Below are positions 1 to 11,600 of a stretch of DNA of 64,000 nt, piece after piece. How positions within the stretch are numbered: the stretch's first letter is position 1; the number at the start of each line of letters is the position of its first letter. The position numbers were made by a program, and so were the translations under genes. The stretch is from Aralia elata (Eukaryota; Streptophyta; Magnoliopsida; Apiales; Araliaceae): positions 39,591,182 through 39,655,181 of the forward strand of contig CM068384.1 of the NCBI GenBank assembly GCA_034770075.1, written 5' to 3'. The notes under the pieces were generated by a model. The model did no database searches and was not told where the DNA came from. It worked only from the letters and a program-made list of their open reading frames with translations.

Positions 1-1759
1 CCCAAAGAATATTGGGTACCAAGTTAGAAATTTATTTAAACTGCAGGTATCATTGATTTCTCTATCCTCACTCAAGCACATTTAAGGAAGAAGTTAGAAA
101 AGGATGATCCTCATCAACTTCTGGCAAACGGTAAAGGCATAACTCTCTAATAAATTCGTCTCAGAAGTTGGAGCTCCATACAGCATAACAAAGCTCCTCA
201 AGAGGCAGTACATAAATAAGGTCCTCATCAACTCTACGATCACAATGTAAATGAAAGGATCGTATAGTAACCAAGGGTACAAGACTTCATCAGCTCTACA
301 GTAACAGTACAGAGGAAAGGATCGAAGAGTAACCAGTGCTAAAGAAAATGCTCTACGATCAGATGAAGAAAGATGGACATTCATCTAAGATGAAAGTATC
401 AAAGTATGGGGGAGCAACCATCTGATAAGTTCAGCAATGCTCAGTTTGAGGAGAATATGAAAAGAGCTATAAAGATGCAACCTTTGGTGCAGAAGAAGAT
501 GTTTGAGCCCAACAGATGATATGTGAACATGTCGGGTCAACAACTCTCCAGCATGCTAAGGAACAAATCAAGTCCTTGGCTGGAGATCTCAACTTTTTCA
601 TGACTCAAGCAAAATGAAGCTCCTATAAATCCTTAAGGTGACACTTCATCATACATAACCCTGTCCCAGACTCAGAGTTCCAAAACTCTATGGCTAATGA
701 ACCAAATGAATCCTCATCATAAAATCCCTAAACTCTACGACTGTCAAACCAGGTCAGCCATACTATTCAAAGTCGTAGAGTCATTATGGTTGACATCATG
801 ATCGTAGAGTATGTTGACTCTACGACCACAGCCTATTAAGCACCACTCCCGTACTTTATATCTAACTAAACCCAAGGAGTACAGTGATGACATTATATAC
901 ACCATATCCAAATAGTCTTTCTTCAGATAAGCACCTCAGAGACAAACCAAGCCCTAAGTTGTTAAAACTAGAGGCCTGCCCTTTCTGAGCTACCTGAGTC
1001 CTGTCGAAAGACTAAATGAGAATGCATCACCAAAAATTCTCCAGAGCTTAAAGTGTAAAAGAAACAAAGGAGAAATGTTGATCCCTTAGAAGAGAGTTGA
1101 TCATGAGGCTCTCTAGAAGAGAAAGAAGCTGGTCCTATGGAAAATCTTCACCCAGCAAATGACTCTGCTCTACTACAAGATCAGATACAAAGCATGAAGA
1201 GTGTCATCTCGGATGTCAAGAGAAAACAAGATTCCTTCAAAGATTACTTAATCCAGAAGGAAGCCACTACAAGCCTAAATGAAGACTTACTCATCAAGAC
1301 TGCACTCACTAAGATAAGTGCAAATCAGCATCTGAGCAGCAGTAGGTGTGACCAAGCTCTATTCTCAAAAGGACATGATCGTAAAGTAAAGGGCAATGAC
1401 ATCAAGTCACTCTACGAACGGGCTAAGTCAAGAGTCAAAAGGACATGGGCCACGTTCTTAGTAACTGGTGTGCAACAGTTATGGAAGTTTTAACACAAGT
1501 TGGCCACGTTCAGCAAATGGGCTTCTCACACGTGTGCTTGACAAAAAAAGAGGGAACTGATATAAGTCAGATTTCAAATACTGACGGTTGCTCTTTCCTA
1601 TCAGTTATCAATATCGTTCCTCTCATAAAGATGTGTTGATCTCTCAAAACCCTAGAACCATCAAATCGTTAGCAAACCAAAACCAGTGACCTCCAGAACC
1701 CTAATCACTTCAAATCTCCATCATTCGCCGAGTATCCCTCTCTAAAAAAGACCCTCACT
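1..1759 (+). other. Spacer of element I upstream of the env-like ORF
   Basis: No gag or pol motif is recognisable here. There is one modest open frame at 1137-1493 (118 codons, lysine-rich, partly helical in character, no known family) which may be a remnant of the spacer. The octamer TCGTAGAG or its complement CTCTACGA occurs about seven times (near 232, 351, 732, 773, 802, 816 and 1409). The last 150 bases before 1760 resemble an mRNA leader rich in short CT and CCA runs. It may be the untranslated region of a separate or spliced transcript for the downstream ORF, but no splice site was established. Confidence 0.4.
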
Positions 1760-4168
1760 ATGGAAAACTGTCAAGTTGTGTCAGGTATTCAACTTGGGTT
1801 CGACAAATTTGGAAAATCAGATGAGAAATTCAAGGAGATTCTAGAAAGTGTGAAGCAGGTAGGATTCTCAGAATGCTTAGGATCAAACACCAAGATCTTC
1901 TCTGATCTTATCAAGGAATTCTACCAGAATGTAGTAATCGATGGTGATGTTCTGACTACTAAAGTTCGTAGAATCAAACTGAAGATAAATGCTGCGGAAA
2001 TCAATCAGTGTTTGGGATTTAGCAACCAATGTCTGTCATCCCTAGAAGGAATCGATTCTGATGAAGCCAAGAAATTGATGGGCTATGTGAAGAATCCCCA
2101 TGTGAATGGAATGAAGAAAAAGGAATTTCCTGAGAAGTTTGAATTCCTAGCTGAGATTGTGGGAAAATGTATTATGTGCAAAGATACTGCACATGACACT
2201 ATGAGCGATCTACAACTAAAGATTATGACCACCATTATCATGAACAAGAAGATGAACTTTGGAGCTATACTATCTGATTGGTTAGTTAAAGAAGCCAGGA
2301 AAGTGAAGACATCAGATAAACCTGTTCTAAAGATCTACTATGGAAGGTTCTTGAGCATCATACTAAAGAAGAGGCTGAAAAACAAAATTGGGGATGATGA
2401 GGGAGAAACCTTAAATGTCCACAAAATCATGTCGCCCAAACTGTTTGACAATTGAAAGAAGAACCCCATGGAGAACAAGAAGTTGAGAACGTCTGGTAGC
2501 GGCAGAGGAACTTCAAAAGCTGGCAAAGGAAAGAGGAAAGCTTATACACTAAAGGAGGAAGCATCTCAATCTGAGGACTCTTCATCACCTGTGCCCATTC
2601 CCTCCAAATCGCTTAAGAAGAAGGCGAAAGTTGAGGTAGCCCCAGTAAAGAGTTCCTCTTCCTCCCAAGAAGAATTTAAAGAAGAGAAAGAAGCTTCAGA
2701 AGCATCTTTGGTCAAAACCTCAAAGAGAAGATAGAGTGCAAGACTAAGGCAAATGATGAATCTCTCAGGTCAAAGAAATAAAGGAAATATTCTACCAGAA
2801 ACAGTTGACCTTGGAGATGATGATGATGAGAGTGACAAAGCTGAGGCTACAGAGATAAGTAAAAATATGGCATTCAGTGATGAATCTGCTAATAAGGATG
2901 TGACCACAAGTGAGTCTAAATCAGGAAGTAAAGATGTAGCCATGTCTATTAAAAACAGTCTCATTAAATCAACAGAAGATGATGATGACATGGAAACAAG
3001 TTCGAAGGAAAAGAGTACCAGAGACACAGGGAAAGGAAAGAGAGAAGTAGAGAGAGATGAAGTACCCCAGGATTCTGATTCTGAGAACAGTGCATCAGAA
3101 AGCCACTTCAAGCCAGCAACCACAAGAATGCGAAGGAGGATTGTGCTAGAAACATGTGACAAACCAGGAGCTGTGTTGCCAACAAGATGGATAGATCATG
3201 GCAACGATCAAATAAAGGTGGTATCAATGACCATAGAGGATCCTCTTAACAATTTTCAAGACATTGAGCTTGATCGCACTATAGTTCTATATGATCCTGA
3301 TAATGAGCAACTAACATGGTTTTACCCATGGATGCCCTGGTTGAAGGCTATTGAATTTGGAGATACAAGCTTCATCAGCTGGTGTTACTCACAGTTTCCA
3401 AATCTAAAGTTAATATCTCAGAACTTCCCAAGAGTTCAATCTTATCCAAAGTTGTTGATCAAGGACACTCAACATTTCAAAGTCTACCGCCATGCTGAAG
3501 GTATATACATTCCATATTATGTGTTGGAAAACAATGATAAAAGCAAACCAGCAAAACAGTTCGTAGAGTCAGTGATTGAGGAACCTCCCAACTCTACGAC
3601 TGCAGCCTTCCAAACTCAGCCTAATACCAAACACCCTGATATTGCCACTGACATGCCTTCTGATATTCCCTCCTCATCAAACAAAGAGCCATTTGATATC
3701 GTCACGGCTCTTGAGAACATCTACAAGAGTGAGAAGTCCAAATCAACTATCCCAATCCTTGAAGATTTCTCGATTGACCAAGAGTTGTTAAAGAACTCAG
3801 AAGAACTACTTGGGAATATTTCCTCAGTTACTAAAGCAGCAAAGAAGGTGGCTGGAGGCGAAGATACTAAGTTCTACAGGAAGCTGCAAGCCTTATTTAC
3901 AGATATGTCTATAAAGCTTCACCAACGAGATCAGATATATCTCAAGTCTATTGAACAGCAGAAAACTATGGCTTTGAATCTCCAACAACAGAATGCACAC
4001 TCTCTTCAGACTTTGTCAGCTAAGGTAGAGAACCTCAGCCAGTCCCTAACTCAGCAAATGGAGCTTGGTCAGCAGGAGAAGAAGGAGAAGAACCAACAAG
4101 AAGTAAGGGGGAGCATGTGCCAGAGAAGGACACAAAAGAATAAAGAGGACAGCAGCAAGAGAAAGTAG
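1760..4168 (+). pseudogene. Env-like third ORF of element I, one frame broken by two stop codons
   Basis: Three open segments (1760-2455, 2468-2734, 2753-4168) lie in the same frame and are separated only by TGA at 2453-2455 and TAG at 2732-2734, so they are one ORF of about 802 codons with two nonsense changes and no indel. Residues about 35-200 contain a globular part with the pattern L-I-K-E-F-Y-x-N followed by a basic V-R-R-I-K stretch. The third ORF of element A has the matching L-V-R-E-F-Y-x-N and V-R-G-K-K, which suggests the plant-transposon domain found in many plant LTR elements. Then comes a Lys/Ser/Glu-rich linker, a second globular region (about residues 460-600), and a Gln-rich coiled coil near residues 714-784. 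SIRE elements carry an ORF in this place called env-like; an envelope role is unproven and I see no clear membrane segment. The start was chosen as the first ATG of the frame. Confidence 0.65.
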
Positions 4169-4446
4169 TCACAAGACAACATCAGGAAGAAGGTATATCT
4201 ATAACAAGAAAGGAGGAATTAACTGACTTATGCTAACAACTAGGATCTCCTTGTTAGATTACTATAGCTTGTGAACTGCATAGGTTCAAAATTCTTGATA
4301 TGATGTAAATGACTATCTTGAATGCACATCATTTCATTTTATCTAGCAATACAGTGACTTACTGTATCTTAAGTCACATCAGCACTCATACACTTGCATG
4401 TATTGCTTAAATTTAATGTTATGCTATTAGTGTTTTTGTCATCATC

Positions 4447-4460
4447 AAATAAGGGGAGAT
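4447..4460 (+). promoter_or_regulatory. Polypurine tract of element I
   Basis: AAATAAGGGGAGAT lies immediately before the LTR start TGTTGGG. A purine run in this place primes plus-strand DNA synthesis in LTR retrotransposons, and it fixes the orientation of I. Confidence 0.75.
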
Positions 4461-4829
4461 TGTTGGGAATCAGCATGCGATTGTTACACTCATTATCATA
4501 GGGGGAGAATACTATAAGATCTTCATGTGATTACCATTATTCATTATATGTGATTTGATTGATGACAAAATGATAAGAAAAACATTCATACTGTTAAAGA
4601 CCTGTAAAGTCCTTAATGAAATATATGTACAAGGACTTAGAAGATCAAATATGTTAGGTTGATCTAAGATGAATGAATATATATCTGATCAAAGCATGTT
4701 TGTAACATTAGGTCTTGTAAAGTCCTTAAATGAATATGATGTACAAGGACTTAGAATAGAATAGAAAAAGATCAAACTTGTTAGGTTCATCTTATGTACT
4801 GTAATGACATATGTACAAACAAGGGCCAG

Positions 4830-6000
4830 GCTGATCGTAGAGCATTGCACTGACTAAGTGAAAGATCGTAGAAAAGTTAGTCAACATCGCAGAGCCAAGT
4901 ATGTCATCACATGGTCTGCCAAAAAAATGTAAAACCTCGGCAGGACGTAGAGTTGCCTCGGCAGGACGTAGAGTCGTCTCGGCAGGACGAAGAGTTGCCT
5001 CGGCATTGCAGTGCTAAATTCCAAGATCGTAGAGATCACTCGGCAGCATCTACCGGGCATCGTAGAATTGCGCATATCAACGTAGAGCGTGCAAGGCAAT
5101 CGTAAAGTATGGCTCGGCAGAACAAAGAGCTTACTCAGGTTCGTAGAGTGCACACTACGAAGAGAAGATCACCGTGCTTACATGGGTTCGTAGAGTCAGT
5201 CTAAAGTTAGCCACTCTACGACTCCCATGATCAGTCTGCAATCAAGCAACAACGTAGAGCAGTCACTGTTGAAGCACTCAAAGATAAAGTGGCAATCTTT
5301 AAGACTACCAAGCAAGCTGGGCATGAGCTATCAGACATAGCAAGATCTCTGAGCACAACCAAAGCATCAAGCCATAACAGAGATCAAAGGATCTGTCAAG
5401 TAATCACTCTATGATCCATCAAGACTCTAGACCTGCATTAAAGACAAAGGTCCTAGAGCGGGAAAGTTCAGCAAAGATCAAGTGATCGTAGAGCTGAGTC
5501 TAAGACAATAGAAGCACTCAAGCAGTCTCAGCGAAACAAAAGCAAAAAGAATCATAGAGCAACACTCTATGACAAAAGGAAGAATGTCTGAAGATTAAGT
5601 AGAGCAGTCCTCTACATCAAAGGTGCCACAGCAAACAAGAAGATCATAGAGCAGTCCTCTATGACACAACAGCAGAGTCAACACCTAAAGAACAATAGAG
5701 CAATCCTCTATGATAAGCCCACTATAGCAATGGCTTAACAAAGATCCTAAATGCTATGCTCTGGATCGAAAAGCTAAATGGATATCACAGAGCATAAAGA
5801 AGGACAGACTGCAGTATAGTAAGAAGCACATCAAAGAGCAATGCAAGTACAGTCAGCCACTCTACGAACTACAAGAGAGCACAAGGCCACAACTGAAGTT
5901 AGCAGTAAACTCTACGATCAAAGGCAACAGTCTTGAGTTAGAAGCAAGCAGTTCACTCTACGATCAAAGATTCAGGCTACACCTAAAATGATCGTAGAGC
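4830..6000. repeat. Dense cluster of TCGTAGAG/CTCTACGA words in the LTR of I
   Basis: About ten exact octamers and many one-base variants (ACGTAGAG, TCATAGAG, CTCTATGA) occur in both orientations in about 1.2 kb, for example near 4834, 5026, 5131, 5189, 5213, 5486, 5859, 5909, 5955 and 5990. Close inverted pairs, such as 5189 with 5213, could fold into hairpins. The words continue at lower density through the internal region (from 232 on) and once near 16067. Confidence 0.7.
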
Positions 6001-6640
6001 AAGTAAGAGAGTGCTAGCTGGATTAAAAATATTAGGGCACTCAAGGTTGCTTTTCCAAGATGAGCGGCTGAATACATAAAGGAGTATAATATGTAACCAA
6101 TTAGAGTGGAGCTCAAACAGTCATATCTGCAGCAGTCAACAAACAGCGTATGTGACTCCACTATCTTGGTACCAGCTAATGGATGTTGACTCAGCCATCA
6201 CTAACAGACTTAGGGAAGTAAAATACTCAGTGATATAATAAACAAATCTGCAGAAAGTTAGTCTCCAACGAAAGAAAGTGCAACGGAAAGATATCAACGG
6301 CAAACTTCCAAAGGAAAGAAAATGGAGAACTACAAAAGAGAAGAACAACACTCGAATGATGTGTGTGTTGGTATCCAGTGAGCAAGAGAGCTAGAACACG
6401 AACTGTACTATCAGCTAGAAGCTTCACAGTGACATGAGAGGTATGCCAAAGAGCTGGCATATGAGCTAAGAGTCGAATGACCAGGAAGCCATGATATAGA
6501 GCAACCAGATCCAGAACAGACAACTCTATGATCAAGCAAGGAACACTATGGGTTGAATAGAAAAGGAAGTGACTTGGACAAGTCAAGTAGTGTTCAATGG
6601 AAGTGACCATCTGCATCTCCTATGTACCAGAAGAAGGAAG

Positions 6641-8443
6641 TGAAAGTAGTATGCACACAAGCCAATCATATTTGATATGATGTAGCATATACTTTGTAAT
6701 CTTATTCAGTTATTAAAGGCATTTTACTTTATCTACATGGTGTTGTTATATTAAATGTGATAAAACCATAGTTTTGAGCAATGCTTTTAGAATCATGATG
6801 GAGATCATGCTAATGAGATCTAAATTCTAGATAGCTCACAAACTAAAATCGTTCCTAATCGATGGATTACTAAAAAGGGGATTAGTGAATCCGGATAGAT
6901 TAGTACATACGTTGCTTGCTCTTAAGAAAAGGATGATTGATCTCATAATCATTTGTGTGGAGACACTAAAGCAAGTATGTAGGTGCTTATTAGAGAATAA
7001 GTTCACTGAACATGGCTCGCTAAGGAATACCTAATGGAGTTTTACTCGCATGTCAATAGGAATTCCTCTAGTGATAGTAGTACAAGTGATCCTTGGACTT
7101 GAGATCATCATAGTATCTTGTGTATGATAAATTATACTTTGACATGTCCCTTAAGACCCTTAGGGTATATCAAAGGGTATGATTGGTTATAATAAGTTGT
7201 ACATGGAGATAGGTGAATGGTCAACAAAGAATCTACCACTTCTAGTAAAAAGGAGAGAATGTCTTATGTGATTCGATAAATGACGACTCAGAAGTCTTTG
7301 GCCAAAGCAGAATGAAATTAGAAAGGAGTTTCTAATTTGCATTAATCAGAGTTGTGCATTTGAGAATCGAAATACATATAATTAAATAAAATAAGACTTG
7401 ACAGTAATTCCATGTCTTATATTTTAATTGGGACATTGTATGGTAGAAGGATTGAATTGTACGGTAACTATGCACTGAAAGGTTCTTTTGTGATTAATGT
7501 TGAAATCTATATTATCTGGAAAGTCGTTGATCGCTAAGGGGGCTTACCCTTATTGTAGAATAAATATTATTTATTTAAATGAATTAAATAGTTTAATTTA
7601 TTTATTTAAATAAGATTAGAATTGTTCTAATTGATTTATTCACAACCGGTTTAATATGGAGAACCTAAAGGGTCACACCGCAAAAGAAAAATATTTGTTT
7701 AAGAAGTAAATGTCATAATTGTAATAATAAGTTAAGTATATTTAATTTAATCTATGAGATAGAATAAATTAAATAGCTTAATATTTATTATTTAATATTT
7801 TGGAAATATATAAATTAATAAGAGGAGTCTTATTATTATTATTACTATTATTATTATTAATTCCTAAAAGGGTTTGAGAATTAATTAATAAAAGTACTCT
7901 CATAAATTCATAATTGGATTTGGAGTTTAATTAATTAAAGGAGTTTAATTAAAATAAAAACTCTAATCCTAAATAGTTTAGGAGGGTTCCCTATATCTAT
8001 AAATAAGAGGAGTCTTATCATGATTTGGGGTTAGACAGTTACACACTCTTCCATGAGAATTGGAGAGAGAGAGAGTACCTGCAATTTCTATAGAGATAGA
8101 AACTAGGGTTTTGCCAACACCCATCTTATTGAATAACTATTATTTCTTGGTGGATCACCTCTAGAGGCCAAACACTTGGGTGGCTAACGTTGATCAAAGG
8201 AAGGAATTTAATCGGTGGAATTCAAGGAGAACGCGAAAGAATTAGAGGTGAACTTGTACCCGAGGAAGCACGGTTCTACGTGGGTATAACTTCTTAATCT
8301 CTATCTCTTTCGTTAATTGATAATTGAACACAAGGAAAGATCATGGTGATGATTTGTATGAAAAATTTTAAAATCCGTTTTATCGCGCTTCCGCACTATT
8401 TATATAATTTGATTGCATGTTCACGCTATATACAAACCTAACA
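6641..8443 (+). repeat. 5' LTR of element H
   Basis: Starts TGAAAGTAGTATGCAC and ends TATACAAACCTAACA. It is AT-rich, with poly(TTA)-like stretches at 7835-7860. It matches 13814-15619 closely, with scattered substitutions and small indels. The complement matches both LTRs of E and the solo LTR E2. Confidence 0.93.
7999..8006 (+). promoter_or_regulatory. TATA box in the 5' LTR of H
   Basis: TATAAATA followed by a purine stretch, about 440 bases before the LTR end. The same word is present at the equivalent place in the other LTRs of this family, so it is the likely core promoter. Confidence 0.6.
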
Positions 8444-8457
8444 GTGGTATCACAGCC
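8444..8457 (+). promoter_or_regulatory. Primer binding site of H (tRNA-iMet type)
   Basis: GTGGTATCACAGCC directly follows the LTR. It matches the usual plant TGGTATCAGAGC site complementary to initiator tRNA-Met, with one change (C for G). It is not a tRNA gene. Confidence 0.8.
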
Positions 8458-10315
8458 TAACCTTGTGCTAATTATCGATTATTAGGATTTCATGTATGTA
8501 TGGGTATGCGATTAGATCGATTTTCTGGGCAACAAAGAAAAAAAATTCGAACTCTGCTACGCAGCGCGGCCGCGCCGCTTCCAGATCATTCTGGAGCGCG
8601 GCCGCGCCCGAACCCAGAAATTTTTGCAGATTTTGAAAATTTTTAATTTTTATTTTCAATTAAGATAAAAGGTTTATTTTCAATTGGAATATAATTAAAA
8701 TTAAAAGTTTTATTTGAACTTGGAATAGGATTCTATGTTTCCTCGAATAAAGGAGTTTATTCACATATGGAATAGGATTCCATGTTTCCTTAAAAATAAA
8801 GATATTTATTTTGATAAGGAATAGGATTCAACATATTTTATTTTTCCAACAATTTTAAGTTAAAATAAAAGAGTTTGTTTTGAACTTGAAATTGGATTCC
8901 ATGTTAATTGAAATAAAAGAGTTTATTTTGATTTGGAATTTGATTCAAAATAAAGGAGTTTATTTTTATTCAAAATTGGATAAAATAAAATAAATAAGTT
9001 TATTATGATTTAAATTTTGATTAAAATAAAGGAGTTTATTTTTGTTTCAAAATTGGATTTCTAGTAAACTTTTAATTGCCCATTAAATGATATCAATGCA
9101 TATATGGAATGGTTTTATTATTCATGAGATGAATGTTATTTATTGATACATATAGAGATATGTAAGATAATAAATAGGGATTGATTATGGACTACTGACC
9201 AATGTGTGATTGGATTTATTTTAGTGGATGCTTGAATGAATGGGTTTTTATAAATGGGGTTTGCGTACCTCGTCTTCTCTAGTTTTTCTTGATGTAAATT
9301 CTATCTTCCTCCTATGTACCTCCCCTTGACTGGTGATCAAGGTTTCTATTTATTGTAAATAGTTTATGTAATAGGTTTAGTTAGAATTACTTGAAGAATT
9401 GGAGACAAAGGAGCAAGGAGCGTTTGAAGACCCGTTTGTAATGGAGCCCGGGTTTAAATGTGATAGTTATATTTAAATTTTATTCTTGCACCCTAGGTTT
9501 GACCTTTTGGTTCACTTGGTGGCTCTAGTGAACCAAACTAGAATAAAAGTCCATAATCAATCCGGTAGAATATAGTATTCTATATGTGCATGCTTACTAT
9601 GTATATATTATATATTATACAATATGCTTTGCATGTTAAATAATATGACGCGTATTTTATATATATGTGTGCATGCGCACTAAACAAGATGAGACAAATA
9701 ATAACAAACCTCTCAAAAAAATCATATTAAGTCCTAAGCGTTCAAGGATATTCGGAATATCGAACGTCGCCTTCTAGCATGGTAAAGCAATAGATTATTA
9801 AATATTTAATATGAGTTTGTTGTGCACACACAAGGCGAGTATTAAATATTTAAGATGTTGTTTTATCACATTGATACTTATAAATAGACTGAACGATGCT
9901 GTTTTGTTGTGTCACACAAGGACAGTGTTTTTCTTTCGAATATATGGAAGTGCTAGGTTGGACTTAACTTAGATTATTTTAGTTCGGATGTGCACACACT
10001 TGACCATTATAATCTAAAAGGCAAAATACAAGGAGTTATATAGTGATGTAATTGACAATAGTTGTCTACCTATTTATTTATATATAGTTTGTTGTGCACA
10101 CACAAGGCTATATACATTTGAAATGGGATCATTATTCTCACTAGCAAATCTTTAATTAGATTTGCCGAACTATATAATGAGGGTAATATAGTTTGATGAA
10201 AATAGTGGGAGATACCAATTTAAAATAAAGACCTAATTTATTTTGGTAATTAATTAAGAAATGAATGTATGCTAAAATGTTGTTAAATTACAAATTCATT
10301 TTACAGAATTTTACA
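8458..10315 (+). other. Leader of element H between PBS and gag
   Basis: About 1.86 kb without a credible ORF. Near the start (8563-8611) two copies of the palindrome GCGCGGCCGCGC flank a short CCAG...CTGG inverted repeat. The middle part (8640-9080) is a set of loose repeats alternating aataaaagagtttattt with ggaataggattc. The end (9798-10114) holds the hairpins described separately. The homologous leader of E keeps the same layout. Confidence 0.7.
9798..10114 (+). repeat. Cluster of stem-loops with a common GTGCAC loop in the H leader
   Basis: Stem 1 pairs 9798-9811 with 9840-9853 (14 bp). Stem 3 pairs 9969-9977 with 10009-10017 (TTAGATTAT/ATAATCTAA). Stem 4 pairs 10081-10087 with 10108-10114 (TATATAG/CTATATA). 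A weaker unit 2 pairs CTGT 9899-9902 with ACAG 9922-9925. The stems are unrelated in sequence, yet the loops share TTGTTGTGCACACACAAGG or a close variant. All four have counterparts in E at 44887-45203. Confidence 0.75.
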
Positions 10316-11600
10316 ATGTCTAATTCACTATCACTGCGTAACATATTAGATGCTAATTAACCGGACCAAATTAAAAGGACTGGTTAAAGAATTTGAGAAT
10401 AGTTCTCAAGGCTGAAAAGCTATCTTTTGTCCTTAATATGCCTATCCCTGCAATGGTTGCAGACAATGCCTCTGAGGAAGAGATTGCTACTTTTAGTAAG
10501 TGGCAAGATGATGCACAGTTGGCTCAATGCATCATGCTCGCATCTATGAGTAACGAGCTTCAGCGTCAGCATGAAATTATGGATGCTTCTACTATATTCC
10601 TGCATCTTCAAGGAGTTGAAGGGTGAGAAAAGTAGGACTGCTAGATATTAGATATCTAAGGAGCTCTTCCAATCTAGAATAACCGATGGCACTACAGTAT
10701 AGACAAAATGTCCTCAAAATGATCAATCTGATTGAACAATTGGGACAACTGGGTTTTAATGGATGGAGAGTTGATCCAAGATTTGATCTTGCAATCACTT
10801 TCGGACTCTTTCTCACAAATTGTTGTGAATTTCTACATGAACAAGCTATATGTCAGCCTGCCTTAGTTGCTTAAACATGTTGAAAACTGTAAAGAGTCAC
10901 TTTCCAACCGAGAAAGACCAAGTCTTAGTGGGAGATGATTCTTCCAGAAAGCGGAAGAGGGCCAAAGGATCTTCTTAAAAGAAGAACAATTCAGAGAAGA
11001 TATAAAGAAAAGCAATAACTAAGGACAATAAGAACAAGACTGATGCAGATAGCAAAGGAGTTTGCTTCCACTGCAATAAGCCTGGATACTAGAAAGGAAA
11101 CTGTAAGGAGAATCTTACAGAGGCTAACTAGAAGAAGCTTAGTGAAGCTTCGGTTACAGATATAGGTTTGTTCATGATTAAAATAAATCTTTCTGTATGT
11201 CAAGGTTCTACTTGGGTATTGGATACCGACTGTAATTCTCACATATGCAATCCACTGCAGAGACTAAGCAGAAGTAGAAAGCTAAACAAAGAGTAAGTAA
11301 TCTTATGTGTGGGAATGGAGCAAAGGTTACTGCATTAACCATAGGAACTTATATTTTAGCGTTGCCTACGGGCAAGTCTATTAAGTTAATAAGTTGTTAT
11401 TATGTTCCAGTTCTCTTTAGAAACATTATTACTTCCATTGTTGGACAAGGAAGGTTCTGGTATTATATTTAAGAACAATTGTTGTTCTATTTATAATGAT
11501 AATGTTTTGTTTGAAACTGGAAGATCACTTGATGGACTTTGTAAACTTGACTTACATGAAAAATAATTTTGCAAATTGAACAAACTAGTAAAAGAAAAGG
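10316..11600 (+). pseudogene. Gag-protease remnant of element H
   Basis: The ATG at 10316 starts a frame equivalent to the E Gag (MSNSLSLR...). Stops appear within about 15 codons, and frame changes follow. Recognisable pieces are the copia Gag core at 10393-10626, including a conserved SNELQRQHE segment, then a zinc knuckle near 11066-11105 in which the histidine codon has become Tyr and a stop sits inside the motif, and the protease site near 11219-11240 where the catalytic DTG reads D-T-D. The boundary with the integrase remnant is approximate. Compared with E it has many substitutions and small indels. Confidence 0.75.

Noticed and set aside
3576..3791. Overlapping + and - strand ORFs within the env-like frame (also 2770-3162)
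   Set aside because: Shadow frames of the 1760-4168 coding region with no composition or motif support.
8444..8457. tRNA-Met similarity
   Set aside because: Only the primer binding site is present, here and at 46361-46373. No tRNA gene body follows.
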